Of a stretch of DNA of 27,539 bases, positions 15,374 through 23,515 are shown in pieces. Numbering within the stretch: the first letter of the stretch is position 1; each line of letters opens with the position of its first letter. The stretch is from Robiginitomaculum sp. GTDB taxonomy: Bacteria > Pseudomonadota > Alphaproteobacteria > Caulobacterales > Maricaulaceae. The stretch spans positions 1-27,539 of the forward strand of contig JAKIUV010000029.1 of the NCBI GenBank assembly GCA_021647375.1, in the 5' to 3' direction. The notes under the pieces were generated by a model. It had not been told where the DNA came from. It was given only the letters and a program-made list of their open reading frames with translations, and did not search any database. A program made the translations under genes and the position numbers.

Positions 15374-16738
15374 TCAAGCAGCAATGTTCTTTTCGCCTGC
15401 ACCGCGCACTTGGTTGCGGCCAGAATGTTTGGCTTGGTAAAGCGCCGAATCGGCGCGTTTGAATACATCACGAAACTTATCGCCTTTTTGAGCCTCGGCA
15501 ATACCCGCGCTAACAGCAATGCTAAAGCCTTGGTCACCAACTGTGATCGGGGTGCCGCCGATAAGCGACCTTATCCGGTCTGCTGCAATAATGGCAGCTT
15601 CTTGGTCAGTATCTGGCATGGCAATAAGAAATTCTTCGCCCCCGTATCTGCTGACCACATCAATAGAGCGCATATTGGAAGCGAGCCGTGCGGCCACTTC
15701 TTTAAGCACAATATCGCCCACATCATGACCCAGAATATCATTAACCCGCTTGAAGCGATCCACATCAAAAATCACTAAGGAGAACACCTGACCAGTTTGG
15801 TTCAACTGGTCAAACAAGGGGGCTACCGAGCGGTCAAAATGGCGTCTATTGCCCAGTCCGGTCATCGGGTCGGTGATCACCATTTCCATGCTTTCACTGA
15901 AATTGTCTCTCAAGCTATCCGCATAAAATTTCCGCTTGAGCTGGGTGTTTACTCGCGCTTTCAGTTCCTGATCTTCTATAGGGCGCATCAGGGTATCGTT
16001 AATACCAATGTCATAAGCCCGCACCAAAGTTGCTTCGGCTTCCGGATCACCAATTGCCAGAATAGGAATATCGCGGGTCACAGTATCCGAACGCAAGCGG
16101 GCGCAGAACCGCAGGCCATCAAATTTATTCGATACCAGACTAACGATCACCAAATCAATTTGCGTATTGATCAATTCAACGGCTCGCTTTGGATCGGCTT
16201 CCAGTAATATTTCGTGGTGGCCTTGCAAAGGTGCTGCTAATAGTTGCAGTTTGCGCTCATGGTCATCGAGAATGAGAATACGACCTTTGCGGTTATCCAG
16301 AAGCTCCAACATTGGGCGGGAATTTTCCTTGGAATCTCCCGTATGGCTCAGCAATTGGTCGGTCACCATTTTCAGGCGTAGTAGAGATTTCACCCGCGCC
16401 AGCAAATTGAAATCATCAATCGGCTTGGTGATAAAATCATCCGCCCCCGCTTCGAGACCGCGTATTCTGTCGCGGGTTTCTTCAAGCGCCGTCACCATAA
16501 CCACCGGAATATGCCAAGTGGCCGGGTTGCTCTTAAGGCGCTTACAGACCTCAAACCCGTTCAGTCCGGGCATCATAGCGTCTAGTAATATCAGATCAAA
16601 TTTTTCACTGCCAGCGAGTTTCAAAGCCTGCTTACCACTCATGGCGGTGACAACGTCATAGTATTGCGCAGCCAATTTCACTTCAAGCAGATGAAGGTTG
16701 GGTGCTAGGTCGTCGACAATTAAAATTCGCGCACTCAT
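15374..16738 (-). CDS. pleD: PleD-type response regulator/diguanylate cyclase
   Basis: In Caulobacter PleD is phosphorylated by PleC and DivJ, dimerises, and makes cyclic di-GMP at the stalked pole. The ATG at 16738, with GGGGGAG upstream, gives 454 residues, the same length as Caulobacter PleD. Residues 1-120 are a receiver with phospho-acceptor Asp53 (LILLDAMMPG) and KP near the end (FITKPI). A second receiver-like domain follows at about 150-275. The C-terminal GGDEF domain carries the active-site variant GGEEF, as in Caulobacter. RSID five residues before it is an RxxD inhibitory site, so feedback inhibition by c-di-GMP is likely. It follows divK by 30 bases in an apparent operon. Confidence 0.95.
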   Translation of the reverse strand: MSARILIVDDLAPNLHLLEVKLAAQYYDVVTAMSGKQALKLAGSEKFDLILLDAMMPGLNGFEVCKRLKSNPATWHIPVVMVTALEETRDRIRGLEAGADDFITKPIDDFNLLARVKSLLRLKMVTDQLLSHTGDSKENSRPMLELLDNRKGRILILDDHERKLQLLAAPLQGHHEILLEADPKRAVELINTQIDLVIVSLVSNKFDGLRFCARLRSDTVTRDIPILAIGDPEAEATLVRAYDIGINDTLMRPIEDQELKARVNTQLKRKFYADSLRDNFSESMEMVITDPMTGLGNRRHFDRSVAPLFDQLNQTGQVFSLVIFDVDRFKRVNDILGHDVGDIVLKEVAARLASNMRSIDVVSRYGGEEFLIAMPDTDQEAAIIAADRIRSLIGGTPITVGDQGFSIAVSAGIAEAQKGDKFRDVFKRADSALYQAKHSGRNQVRGAGEKNIAA

Positions 16739-16768
16739 TGGTGCTCCCCCATGCTTCTGCAAAAATTG

Positions 16769-17134
16769 CTAGCCTAAAAATTTCCGGATAGTCGCCAAAA
16801 AACTGGCTACGGAAATCGGTTTGGAAATATAAGCCTCACAGCCACCTGCCCGGATACGTTTTTCATCACCCTTCATGGCAAAGGCCGTCACCGCTACGAT
16901 GGGAATATCGGCTATTTCCTTGTCGTCCTTGATCCATTTGGTCACTTCCAAACCGGACACTTCCGGCAATTGGATGTCCATCAGGATCAAATCCGGTTTG
17001 TGCTTTTTGGCCATCTTAATTGCCTTTAGACCTTCGCGGGTCTGGCAGGTTTCGTAACCATGAGCATCGAGCAAGTCAGAGAACAGCTTCATATTCAGCT
17101 CGTTATCCTCGACAATGAGTATTTTTTTGGGCAT
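16769..17134 (-). CDS. divK: Single-domain response regulator DivK
   Basis: DivK links the PleC/DivJ kinases to DivL-CckA and so to CtrA activity at the cell poles. The product is one receiver domain with no output region. From the ATG at 17134 it reads MPKKILIVEDNELNMKLFSD, with phospho-acceptor Asp53 (LILMDIQLPEVSGLEVTKW) and the long near-identical stretch VAVTAFAMKGDE, then GGCEAYISKPIS. The closeness to Caulobacter DivK extends over the whole length. An in-frame ATG at 17155 would add seven residues; 17134 is preferred because it puts the Asp at 53 as in the family, though neither start has a strong ribosome-binding site. It is co-directional with pleD and diverges from dinB. Confidence 0.95.
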   Translation of the reverse strand: MPKKILIVEDNELNMKLFSDLLDAHGYETCQTREGLKAIKMAKKHKPDLILMDIQLPEVSGLEVTKWIKDDKEIADIPIVAVTAFAMKGDEKRIRAGGCEAYISKPISVASFLATIRKFLG

Positions 17135-17262
17135 TGTTTGCAACATATCAACCATTTCACTTTGTCATTTCTGCCGACGCTTATGCGCCTGTTTTTGACT
17201 TTCCTAGCATTAGCGCAATATAATTAATTAACAGTGTGCAAGGCGGTAATCATTTGTTAAAA

Positions 17263-17277
17263 GAACATAAAGCGAAC
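17263..17277 (+). promoter_or_regulatory. LexA (SOS) box upstream of dinB
   Basis: GAAC-ATAAAGC-GAAC is the alphaproteobacterial LexA motif GTTC-N7-GTTC read on the other strand. It lies 31 bases before the dinB start, in the expected promoter region. DNA damage would then derepress dinB. The same gap (17135-17308) also carries TTAATTAA at 17224-17231, which contains TTAA half-sites as used by CtrA but not in the TTAA-N7-TTAA spacing. Confidence 0.75.
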
Positions 17278-17308
17278 ATATTAGCATTAGGTAAATAAAA
17301 ACAAGCAT

Positions 17309-18595
17309 ATGACAGTAACGGATAGAAAGGGATTATGTCGGGATTGTGGCGCGACTGTATATGGCAGTGTCGCCGCATGTCAGGCTTGCAGTTCCCATAA
17401 ACTCTTACACCACCCAGAACTGTTTGACCTGTCTATCGCCCATGTGGACTGTGATGCATTTTTCGCATCAGTTGAAAAACGCGACAACCCGGATCTTGCC
17501 GACAAACCTGTAATCATCGGCGGCGGCAAACGCGGCGTTGTTGCGGCGGCTTGTTATAATGCACGGGTTTACGGGGTACGTTCGGCCATGCCGATGTTCA
17601 AAGCCCTGAAAGCCTGTCCCCATGCGGTGGTGATAAAATCCTCTATGGCCAATTATGCCTATGAAGGTCGGCGCATCAAAAACATTATGCGCGACCTTAC
17701 TCCTTTGGTACAATCTTTGTCGGTCGACGAAGCCTTTTTGGATTTAACTGGCACGGAACGCTTGCACGGTACAGCGCCTGCGGCCACTTTGGTTAAATTA
17801 CAAAAACGGATATTGGACGAGGTTGGGGTGACAGTCAGCGTCGGGCTTTCTTATAATAAGTTCTTGGCCAAGACCGCGTCTGATTTGGATAAACCCCACG
17901 GCTTTGCAATTATTGGCCGTGCAGAAGCTCTCGACTTTCTCGCGCCCAAACCCGTCGATTTTGTTTTCGGTGTAGGCCCCGCCTTTGCCCGTAGTTTAAA
18001 GAAATCTGGTATCATCACCATCGCTGATGTGCGCAAACGTTCTGACCGGATCATGATGAAACAGTTTGGCGAAGCCGGCTTGCGCTTGGCCAAGCTCGCC
18101 CGCGCCGAAGATTTCCGCCCCGTCAAGCCCGGCAGTATCCGTAAAAGCATTTCCACAGAAATCACTTTTAACGAAGACATCGGCGACGAGGCAGAGCTTA
18201 CGGACAAGCTTTGGCAGGTCTGTGTCAAAACCGCTGACCGCGCCAAAGCCAAAAACATGGCCGGACGCGTTGTGACCCTGAAACTGAAAACCCGGGATTT
18301 CAAATCCCTAACCAGGCGCCGCACTCTGCCCGAACCCGCCCAATTAGCCGACACGATTTTCCACACTTGCTTGCCACTATTACTAACCGAGATTCACGGA
18401 AAGAGTAGAGGGCAAAAATTCAGGCTTATCGGGGCGGGGCTATCAGAACTCTGCGCGCCCACAGGTGATAGTGGTGATCTGCTCGATCCAAAAGCGTCTT
18501 TACGTCGCCGCGCAGAACGCGCTAGCGACATTGCGCGGGAGAAATTTGGGAAAAACGCTGTGGTTACAGGCCGGGGACTTCGAAAGAAAAAATAG
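17309..18595 (+). CDS. dinB: DNA polymerase IV with N-terminal zinc-finger-like extension
   Basis: This Y-family polymerase performs translesion synthesis. The 428-residue protein begins with a CX2C-X10-CX2C cluster (Cys10, 13, 24, 27), an extension seen in many alphaproteobacterial DinB proteins. The polymerase starts near residue 40 with HVDCDAFFASVE, which supplies a catalytic Asp. The YNARVYGVRSAMP motif and SLSVDEAFLDLTG (Asp140, Glu141) follow, then the helix-hairpin-helix thumb (FVFGVGPAFARSLKKSG) and a little-finger domain. A beta-clamp-binding peptide was not clearly seen. The LexA box just upstream puts it in the SOS regulon. It diverges from divK and converges with the EF-hand gene, 41 bases between stops. 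Confidence 0.95.
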   Translation: MTVTDRKGLCRDCGATVYGSVAACQACSSHKLLHHPELFDLSIAHVDCDAFFASVEKRDNPDLADKPVIIGGGKRGVVAAACYNARVYGVRSAMPMFKALKACPHAVVIKSSMANYAYEGRRIKNIMRDLTPLVQSLSVDEAFLDLTGTERLHGTAPAATLVKLQKRILDEVGVTVSVGLSYNKFLAKTASDLDKPHGFAIIGRAEALDFLAPKPVDFVFGVGPAFARSLKKSGIITIADVRKRSDRIMMKQFGEAGLRLAKLARAEDFRPVKPGSIRKSISTEITFNEDIGDEAELTDKLWQVCVKTADRAKAKNMAGRVVTLKLKTRDFKSLTRRRTLPEPAQLADTIFHTCLPLLLTEIHGKSRGQKFRLIGAGLSELCAPTGDSGDLLDPKASLRRRAERASDIAREKFGKNAVVTGRGLRKKK

Positions 18596-18622
18596 TTCTC
18601 CTGTAGTTATTTCAAGGCATCC

Positions 18623-18646
18623 TTATCTACGACCATTTATCTACGA
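18623..18646. repeat. Short tandem duplication at the end of the EF-hand gene
   Basis: TTATCTACGA occurs at 18623-18632 and again at 18637-18646, with CCAT between, a 14-base period. The second copy includes the stop codon of the EF-hand gene, so the duplication probably copied its last bases. Confidence 0.5.
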
Positions 18647-19248
18647 GTTGAGCGACATTGTTGTTCAACGCGGCGGCGCTCTTCGCGGACTGCTTGTATG
18701 CAATTATCATTTTTGCGCACACGCGGCGGGCTAAAGTTTTTAAGCAAATCCGACATGGCGATTTTGCCGTCTATATTGCCTTGGTCATCAGTGTCTAATC
18801 TTTCAGCTAAATCCATAATGACTTTGGTAAAGGTTTGCGCACTAACAGTTCGGGCGAAATTTGGTGCAAATGCGAAATTACTGGGCGCAGCATGTTCTGA
18901 GCCTAAAGCCGCAACACGCCAAGCTTCTAATTCCACTAAAGACAAGCTCTTGCTATTATCCTTATCCGCTCGCACATATGCTTTTGCAATTCCCTCAGCG
19001 ACTTCCGCTTTATCAATGATATAATCGCCGTCCGCATCAAAGCCCGCAAACAAGAGCGCGCCCGCACGGGGTATCTGGATAAATGTACCGGAACGGCCAA
19101 TACGTTCTTTGTGTTGAATGGTTTCTATGGTTTGCGCTTGCGGGTCAGGCACTTCCGGGCGCGGCGTTTGGGAAATTATCTGCCCGCTTACTGGCATAGC
19201 CAAAAATGCCGTACTCATAAGTCCCAAGACTGATAATCCAAAACGCAT
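18637..19248 (-). CDS. Exported EF-hand calcium-binding protein
   Basis: The 203-residue product (ATG at 19248, GAGG upstream) starts with a Sec signal (MRFGLSVLGLMSTAFLAMPV, likely cut near SGQ), so it is probably periplasmic. Two EF-hand loops are clear: DADGDYIIDKAE (residues 71-82) and DKDNSKSLSLVE (95-106). A third near residue 170 (DTDDQGNIDGKI) is degenerate because the last Glu is replaced. The end is basic and holds two cysteines (NDNCIQAVREERRRVEQQC). A calcium-sensing or calcium-buffering role is inferred; no enzyme domain is visible. An upstream in-frame start at 19302 would place extra residues before the signal and is unlikely. It follows recR on the same strand by 77 bases. Confidence 0.85.
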   Translation of the reverse strand: MRFGLSVLGLMSTAFLAMPVSGQIISQTPRPEVPDPQAQTIETIQHKERIGRSGTFIQIPRAGALLFAGFDADGDYIIDKAEVAEGIAKAYVRADKDNSKSLSLVELEAWRVAALGSEHAAPSNFAFAPNFARTVSAQTFTKVIMDLAERLDTDDQGNIDGKIAMSDLLKNFSPPRVRKNDNCIQAVREERRRVEQQCRSTRR

Positions 19249-19325
19249 ATAAACCTCACTTAATATTTCACGCAAGATTGCCGACCCACCCCGAAAACGC
19301 AAATGAATTTAACACAAGGTTTGAC

Positions 19326-19931
19326 TTAAAAAGGCCTGCGGCTGGCCATAGCAGCACTGATGGTGCCGTCGTCTAGATAATCAAGCTCGCCGCCGACCGG
19401 AACACCGTGGGCGAGACGGGAGATTTTCACATCCATATCTGCCAAATGATCCGTAATATAATGCGCCGTAGTTTGACCATCAACCGTTGCATTCATCGCC
19501 AAAATGATTTCTGATATTTCCGGGTCGGCGGCGCGTGCAATTAAGCCGGCAATATTTAAGTCTTCCGGCCTGATACCGTCTAGCGCCGACAAGCAGCCGC
19601 CAAGCACATGGTAGCGCCCCTTAAAAGCCGCTGCCCGCTCCAGCGCCCATAAATCGCCAACTTCTTGTACGACGCAAATGATAGTTGGGTCGCGCGCCGG
19701 CGCATTACAAATATGGCAAGGGTCAGAGACATCGATATTACCGCACATACCGCACAGTCTGATTTTCTCGCCGACCACCGCAAGCGCGTCCGCCAACGGA
19801 TTGAGCAAGACATCACGTTTTTTCACTAAAACTAGCGCCGCACGCCGCGCCGAGCGCGGCCCCAAGCCCGGCAATTTTGCCAACAGCCTGATCAGGTTTT
19901 CAATTTCCGGACCTGCTGGTGCTGCGGGCAT
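19326..19931 (-). CDS. recR: Recombination mediator RecR
   Basis: RecR works with RecF and RecO to load RecA onto gapped DNA. The 201-residue product shows the family layout: N-terminal helix-hairpin-helix (LPGLGPRSARRAAL, residues 20-33), a zinc finger with Cys60, 63, 72 and 75 (CGMCGNIDVSDPCHIC), a Toprim domain (about 81-175, IICVVQEVGDLWALE and NATVDGQTTAHYI) and the C-terminal Walker-B-like segment (ISRLAHGVPVGGELDYLDDG). GAGGAA precedes the ATG. The gene is usually last in dnaX-ybaB-recR. Here neither neighbour is present; a symporter gene diverges upstream, so recR stands apart from that operon. Confidence 0.97.
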   Translation of the reverse strand: MPAAPAGPEIENLIRLLAKLPGLGPRSARRAALVLVKKRDVLLNPLADALAVVGEKIRLCGMCGNIDVSDPCHICNAPARDPTIICVVQEVGDLWALERAAAFKGRYHVLGGCLSALDGIRPEDLNIAGLIARAADPEISEIILAMNATVDGQTTAHYITDHLADMDVKISRLAHGVPVGGELDYLDDGTISAAMASRRPF

Positions 19932-20102
19932 GGGTATTCCTCATAATGATTCGCTTTCAACTTAGCGCCTATATCATATCTGTACTAGGGGACTGAAGTC
20001 TGTATGGCCATTTTGATTTTCGCTTAGGCGTTGACCTTTAAACTCTTGCGCTTACGACCCTGCGCCCTTAAACAAGTTGAAAACTATTCACAAGGGGAAG
20101 AC

Positions 20103-21416
20103 ATGTTGAAATCTTGGCGGGCGATGACGCTCTGGAAACGGGTATTTATTGGTTTAGCGCTTGGTGTTGCTATAGGGCTTAGTCTACACTACGGGCTTGG
20201 GGATAAAGGAAAGTATATCGCTGAAACTTGGTTCAAACCATTTGGCGACGCATTTGTAAATTTGATCAGAATGCTGATCATTCCCCTTATCGTCACCACA
20301 TTGGTATCAGGCATGGTTGCAATGGGCGATCCAAAACGACTTGGGACTTTGGGAGCGCGCACCATAGGGCTTTATTTGTTCACCACATTTTTTGCCGTCT
20401 GGCTTGGGTTAATTGTTGCAACGATTATTCAGCCAGGTACGGGCTTAAGTGAAGTTATTTCAGCCGGCAATAGTAGCGTAGATACTGTTGCCAATAAATT
20501 GCAATCCGCCGGAACCGCAAAGCGTTCATTTGCACAGTACTTACTCGATATTATTCCACGCAACCCCATTAAAGCTATGGCAGAGGGGGATGTCCTCGCC
20601 GTGATTTTCTTCTCTATTCTTATGGGTGTTGGCGTCTTATTGGCGGGCGAAAAAGGCAAACTCGTAGGCGATTTTTTCGATTCTGCGGCGGAAGTCGTGA
20701 TGAAAGTCACCATGATGATCATGGAATTGGCCCCCTATGGTGTGATGGCTCTGATGGCATGGGTCATGGGTGTAAACGGCCTCGGTGTTTTAGTGAATAT
20801 GGGTAAATTAGCCATAGCTCTCTATCTCGCCTGCTTCTTGCAAATCATCTTTATTTACGGCGGCGTCATTGTTCGCCTGATACTGAAACTACCATTTACC
20901 CGTTTCATTTACGGTATTGCGGATGCGATCGGGGTTGCCTACTCAACCTCGTCTTCAAGTGCGACGCTTCCCGTTACTATCTCTTGTGCCGAGAAAAACC
21001 TCGGCGTCGATAAATCCGTTGCAGGTTCTGTCCTGCCCATGGGCGCAACGATTAACATGGACGGCACTGCTATTTACCTTGGTATCGTTGCGCTATTTGC
21101 AGCGCAAGCCTTTGGTTTAGAGTTGACAGTTGGCACTTATTTGATGGTTGCCTTAACGGCGACTATGGCCTCTATCGGTGCGGCAGGCATTCCCTCTGCA
21201 AGCTTATTTTTGGCGGTCGGGATGTTACAAAGCATCTTTGGTATTGACGAAAGCCAAGCCATTTTGATTGTTGCATTTATATTCCCGTTCGACCGTTTGC
21301 TCGACATGATGCGCACAGTGACTAATGTTTCTGGCGATGTTGCCGTAGCTTGTACTGTCGCCAAATGGGAAGGCGCCCTCGACGAAGAAGTGTTTAAGAC
21401 CAAAGCGGTTGTTTAA
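20103..21416 (+). CDS. Dicarboxylate/amino acid:cation symporter (DAACS, GltP/DctA-like)
   Basis: These inner-membrane transporters import glutamate, aspartate or C4-dicarboxylates with Na+ or H+. The ATG at 20103 has GGGGAAG before it and gives 437 residues with about eight helices and two re-entrant loops. Signatures are the serine-rich hairpin STSSSSATLP (281-290) and the unwound helix motif NMDGTAIY (318-325). The frame upstream of 20103 is open but not family-like. Substrate choice cannot be read reliably, so no symbol is given. The gene converges with argH; their stop codons share bases, TTAA at 21413-21416. It diverges from recR. Confidence 0.92.
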   Translation: MLKSWRAMTLWKRVFIGLALGVAIGLSLHYGLGDKGKYIAETWFKPFGDAFVNLIRMLIIPLIVTTLVSGMVAMGDPKRLGTLGARTIGLYLFTTFFAVWLGLIVATIIQPGTGLSEVISAGNSSVDTVANKLQSAGTAKRSFAQYLLDIIPRNPIKAMAEGDVLAVIFFSILMGVGVLLAGEKGKLVGDFFDSAAEVVMKVTMMIMELAPYGVMALMAWVMGVNGLGVLVNMGKLAIALYLACFLQIIFIYGGVIVRLILKLPFTRFIYGIADAIGVAYSTSSSSATLPVTISCAEKNLGVDKSVAGSVLPMGATINMDGTAIYLGIVALFAAQAFGLELTVGTYLMVALTATMASIGAAGIPSASLFLAVGMLQSIFGIDESQAILIVAFIFPFDRLLDMMRTVTNVSGDVAVACTVAKWEGALDEEVFKTKAVV

Positions 21417-22825
21417 TCGGCTAACCGCTTTCGCCATATTCCCGCCTGCACCTTGACATTGACAGGAGCCGTACCGCCGTATGATGTGCGGCTCGCCACG
21501 GAGTTTTCTGCGCTGAGCACATCATAAACCCCGTCGTGGATTTGCGGCTTCACGCTTTGCATATCAGCAAGTGAGAGTTCGTGCAGGGCTTTGCCTTGGC
21601 GTTCTGCCAAAGCCACGATCTCGCCTGTTGCATGGTGGGCTTGTCTGAACGGCAGGCCAAGTTCGCGCACCAGCCAATCGGCCAAATCTGTAGCCGTTGA
21701 GAACGCAGAGCCTGCGGCCTTGGCCATATTGGCTTTGTTGGGGGTCAAATCAGCAGCCATACCTGCCATAGCGGCTAAGGCGAGAGACAGTGCTGCAAAA
21801 GCTTCAAACACGGGTTCTTTGTCTTCTTGCATGTCTTTGGAATAAGCCAGCGGCAAACCTTTCATCACCATGGTCAGGGAAACCAGAGCGCCAGATATCC
21901 GCCCAACTTTGGCGCGCACAAGCTCGGCAGCATCAGGGTTGCGTTTTTGCGGCATGATTGAACTGCCCGTAGTAAATTTATCAGACAAGCTAACAAATGC
22001 GAATTGTGTAGATGTCCAGATAACAATTTCTTCGGCGAGGCGTGATAAATGCGTAGCGCAAATACTGGCACACGACAAAGCTTCAAGGGCAAAATCACGC
22101 GCAGACACTGCATCCAAGGAATTGGCCATTGGTGCGTCAAACCCCAGAGCCGATGATGTCATATCGCGGTCAATGGGGTAAGGTGTTCCCGCCAGCGCCG
22201 CCGCGCCGAGCGGGCTTTCGTTCATACGCCTCCGGCAATCCGTGAACCGAGAACGGTCACGGCCAAACATTTCCACATAAGCCAGCATATGATGGCCAAA
22301 TGTAACGGGTTGAGCCACCTGCAAATGGGTGAAGCCGGGCATTAGTGTATCAGTGTGGGATTTCGCTTGCCCGAGCAAAGCCCTCTGTAGATGCGCTATG
22401 CTCTCGTCAAAACCGTCCAGTTGATCGCGCACCCAAAGTCTAAAATCTGTCGCAACTTGGTCGTTCCGGGAACGAGCAGTGTGTAAACGCCCTGCAGTTT
22501 CCCCAATAAACTCGCTAAGGCGGGCTTCTATATTGAGGTGAATATCTTCGAACTCATCACGGTAGGGAAATGTACCTGCACGTATTTCACCTAAAACATC
22601 ATCAAGGCCTTGTTGAATGGCCGCATTGTCGGTGTCGGTGATAATCCCGCCCATTGCCAACATATCAGCATGGGCTTTACTGCCGCGCACATCTTGTTCA
22701 GCCATATGTTTATCAAAGCCGATAGAAACATTGATTGCTTGCATTATGTCCGAAGGTTTGTCAGAAAACCTACCACCCCACATTTTTTGTCCTTTAGAGA
22801 AGCCCCCTATTAACGAGTCTGTCAT
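21413..22825 (-). CDS. argH: Argininosuccinate lyase
   Basis: ArgH splits argininosuccinate to arginine and fumarate, the last step of arginine synthesis, as a tetramer. The 470-residue product has MWGGRFSDKPSD (from residue 15), HTARSRNDQVATD (115-127) and the fumarase/lyase signature GSSIMPQKRNPD (287-298) with the catalytic serine. Two starts are plausible. The ATG at 22825 has GAGGA at good spacing and gives the usual leader before MWGGRF; the ATG at 22783 has AAAGGA. The former is chosen. Its ATG overlaps the ATG of the divergent TlpA-like gene by two bases. The stop overlaps the symporter stop. Confidence 0.97.
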   Translation of the reverse strand: MTDSLIGGFSKGQKMWGGRFSDKPSDIMQAINVSIGFDKHMAEQDVRGSKAHADMLAMGGIITDTDNAAIQQGLDDVLGEIRAGTFPYRDEFEDIHLNIEARLSEFIGETAGRLHTARSRNDQVATDFRLWVRDQLDGFDESIAHLQRALLGQAKSHTDTLMPGFTHLQVAQPVTFGHHMLAYVEMFGRDRSRFTDCRRRMNESPLGAAALAGTPYPIDRDMTSSALGFDAPMANSLDAVSARDFALEALSCASICATHLSRLAEEIVIWTSTQFAFVSLSDKFTTGSSIMPQKRNPDAAELVRAKVGRISGALVSLTMVMKGLPLAYSKDMQEDKEPVFEAFAALSLALAAMAGMAADLTPNKANMAKAAGSAFSTATDLADWLVRELGLPFRQAHHATGEIVALAERQGKALHELSLADMQSVKPQIHDGVYDVLSAENSVASRTSYGGTAPVNVKVQAGIWRKRLAD

Positions 22826-23447
22826 GTCAAATCCTCAAAATTCCAATTCAGTATCCAAAAAACCTACTCTGGTTATTCGTAGACTGGCTATTCGCGTCAT
22901 GTTATTTACCGCGCTTCTTGCCTGTATTTTCGTTATAGTGCAATCCTGCTCTTTGCAGAAGCCACCAAGCTTACAAAAATTTGCTAAAGGAGGGCTTAAA
23001 AAATTACAGATATTGGAAGTTCCGCCTGCACAGCCAAAAATGACATTTAAGACCGCAAACGGTACAGACATTAGTCTTGCAGATTTTCACGGTCAGACGA
23101 TTCTGCTAAATATATGGGCGACCTGGTGCGCGCCCTGCGTCGCCGAAATCCCCAGCCTCGACAAATTACAAGCACAAAGGGGCAGTGCAAGCTTCACCGT
23201 CGTCACCATAAGCATGGACAGACATATCGATGACGCTAAAGCCTTCTTCGAAAAGGCCAATATCAACAATTTACAATTATATATTGATCCGACCTATAGT
23301 ATCAGCAGTAAAATCGGGGTGCAGGGCATTCCGATTAGTGTTTTCTACAATCCCAGCGGTCAAGAAATTGCGCGTATTCCAGGCGACGTCGACTGGCAAA
23401 GCGCAGAAACCACCGCTTTACTGGACGCAATTTTATCAAATAATTAA
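22824..23447 (+). CDS. TlpA-like membrane-anchored thioredoxin-fold protein
   Basis: TlpA/ResA-type proteins are periplasmic thiol-disulfide reductases; Bradyrhizobium TlpA serves cytochrome oxidase copper-centre assembly. From the ATG at 22824 the product has 207 residues. It has a basic N-terminus, one hydrophobic segment (about residues 24-40, VMLFTALLACIFVIVQ) ending at SC, which resembles a lipobox or an anchor, and then a thioredoxin fold. Active site WCAPC is at 101-105 (LLNIWATWCAPCVAEIP), and the cis-proline loop is GIPISVFYNPSG. An alternative ATG at 22902 starts inside the membrane segment. The start codon overlaps the argH start on the other strand, and no strong ribosome-binding site is seen, so the start is less certain than the identity. 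Confidence 0.88.
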   Translation: MSNPQNSNSVSKKPTLVIRRLAIRVMLFTALLACIFVIVQSCSLQKPPSLQKFAKGGLKKLQILEVPPAQPKMTFKTANGTDISLADFHGQTILLNIWATWCAPCVAEIPSLDKLQAQRGSASFTVVTISMDRHIDDAKAFFEKANINNLQLYIDPTYSISSKIGVQGIPISVFYNPSGQEIARIPGDVDWQSAETTALLDAILSNN

Positions 23448-23515
23448 CGCTATTTGTTTGGGTAATCTAAATGCCATCTTGCTATTCCACGATTTGGGAA
23501 AATGTGAGGGCAGCA

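Noticed and set aside
17221..17260. CtrA binding site controlling divK
   Set aside because: TTAATTAA is present, but no TTAA-N7-TTAA spacing could be found, so there is not enough to call a site.
19249..19302. Upstream start for the EF-hand protein
   Set aside because: It would put charged residues before a clear signal peptide; the ATG at 19248 has GAGG upstream.
22617..22823. Longer TlpA-like frame starting inside argH
   Set aside because: The extension is only the reverse strand of the conserved argH N-terminus and would bury the membrane anchor in the middle of the protein.
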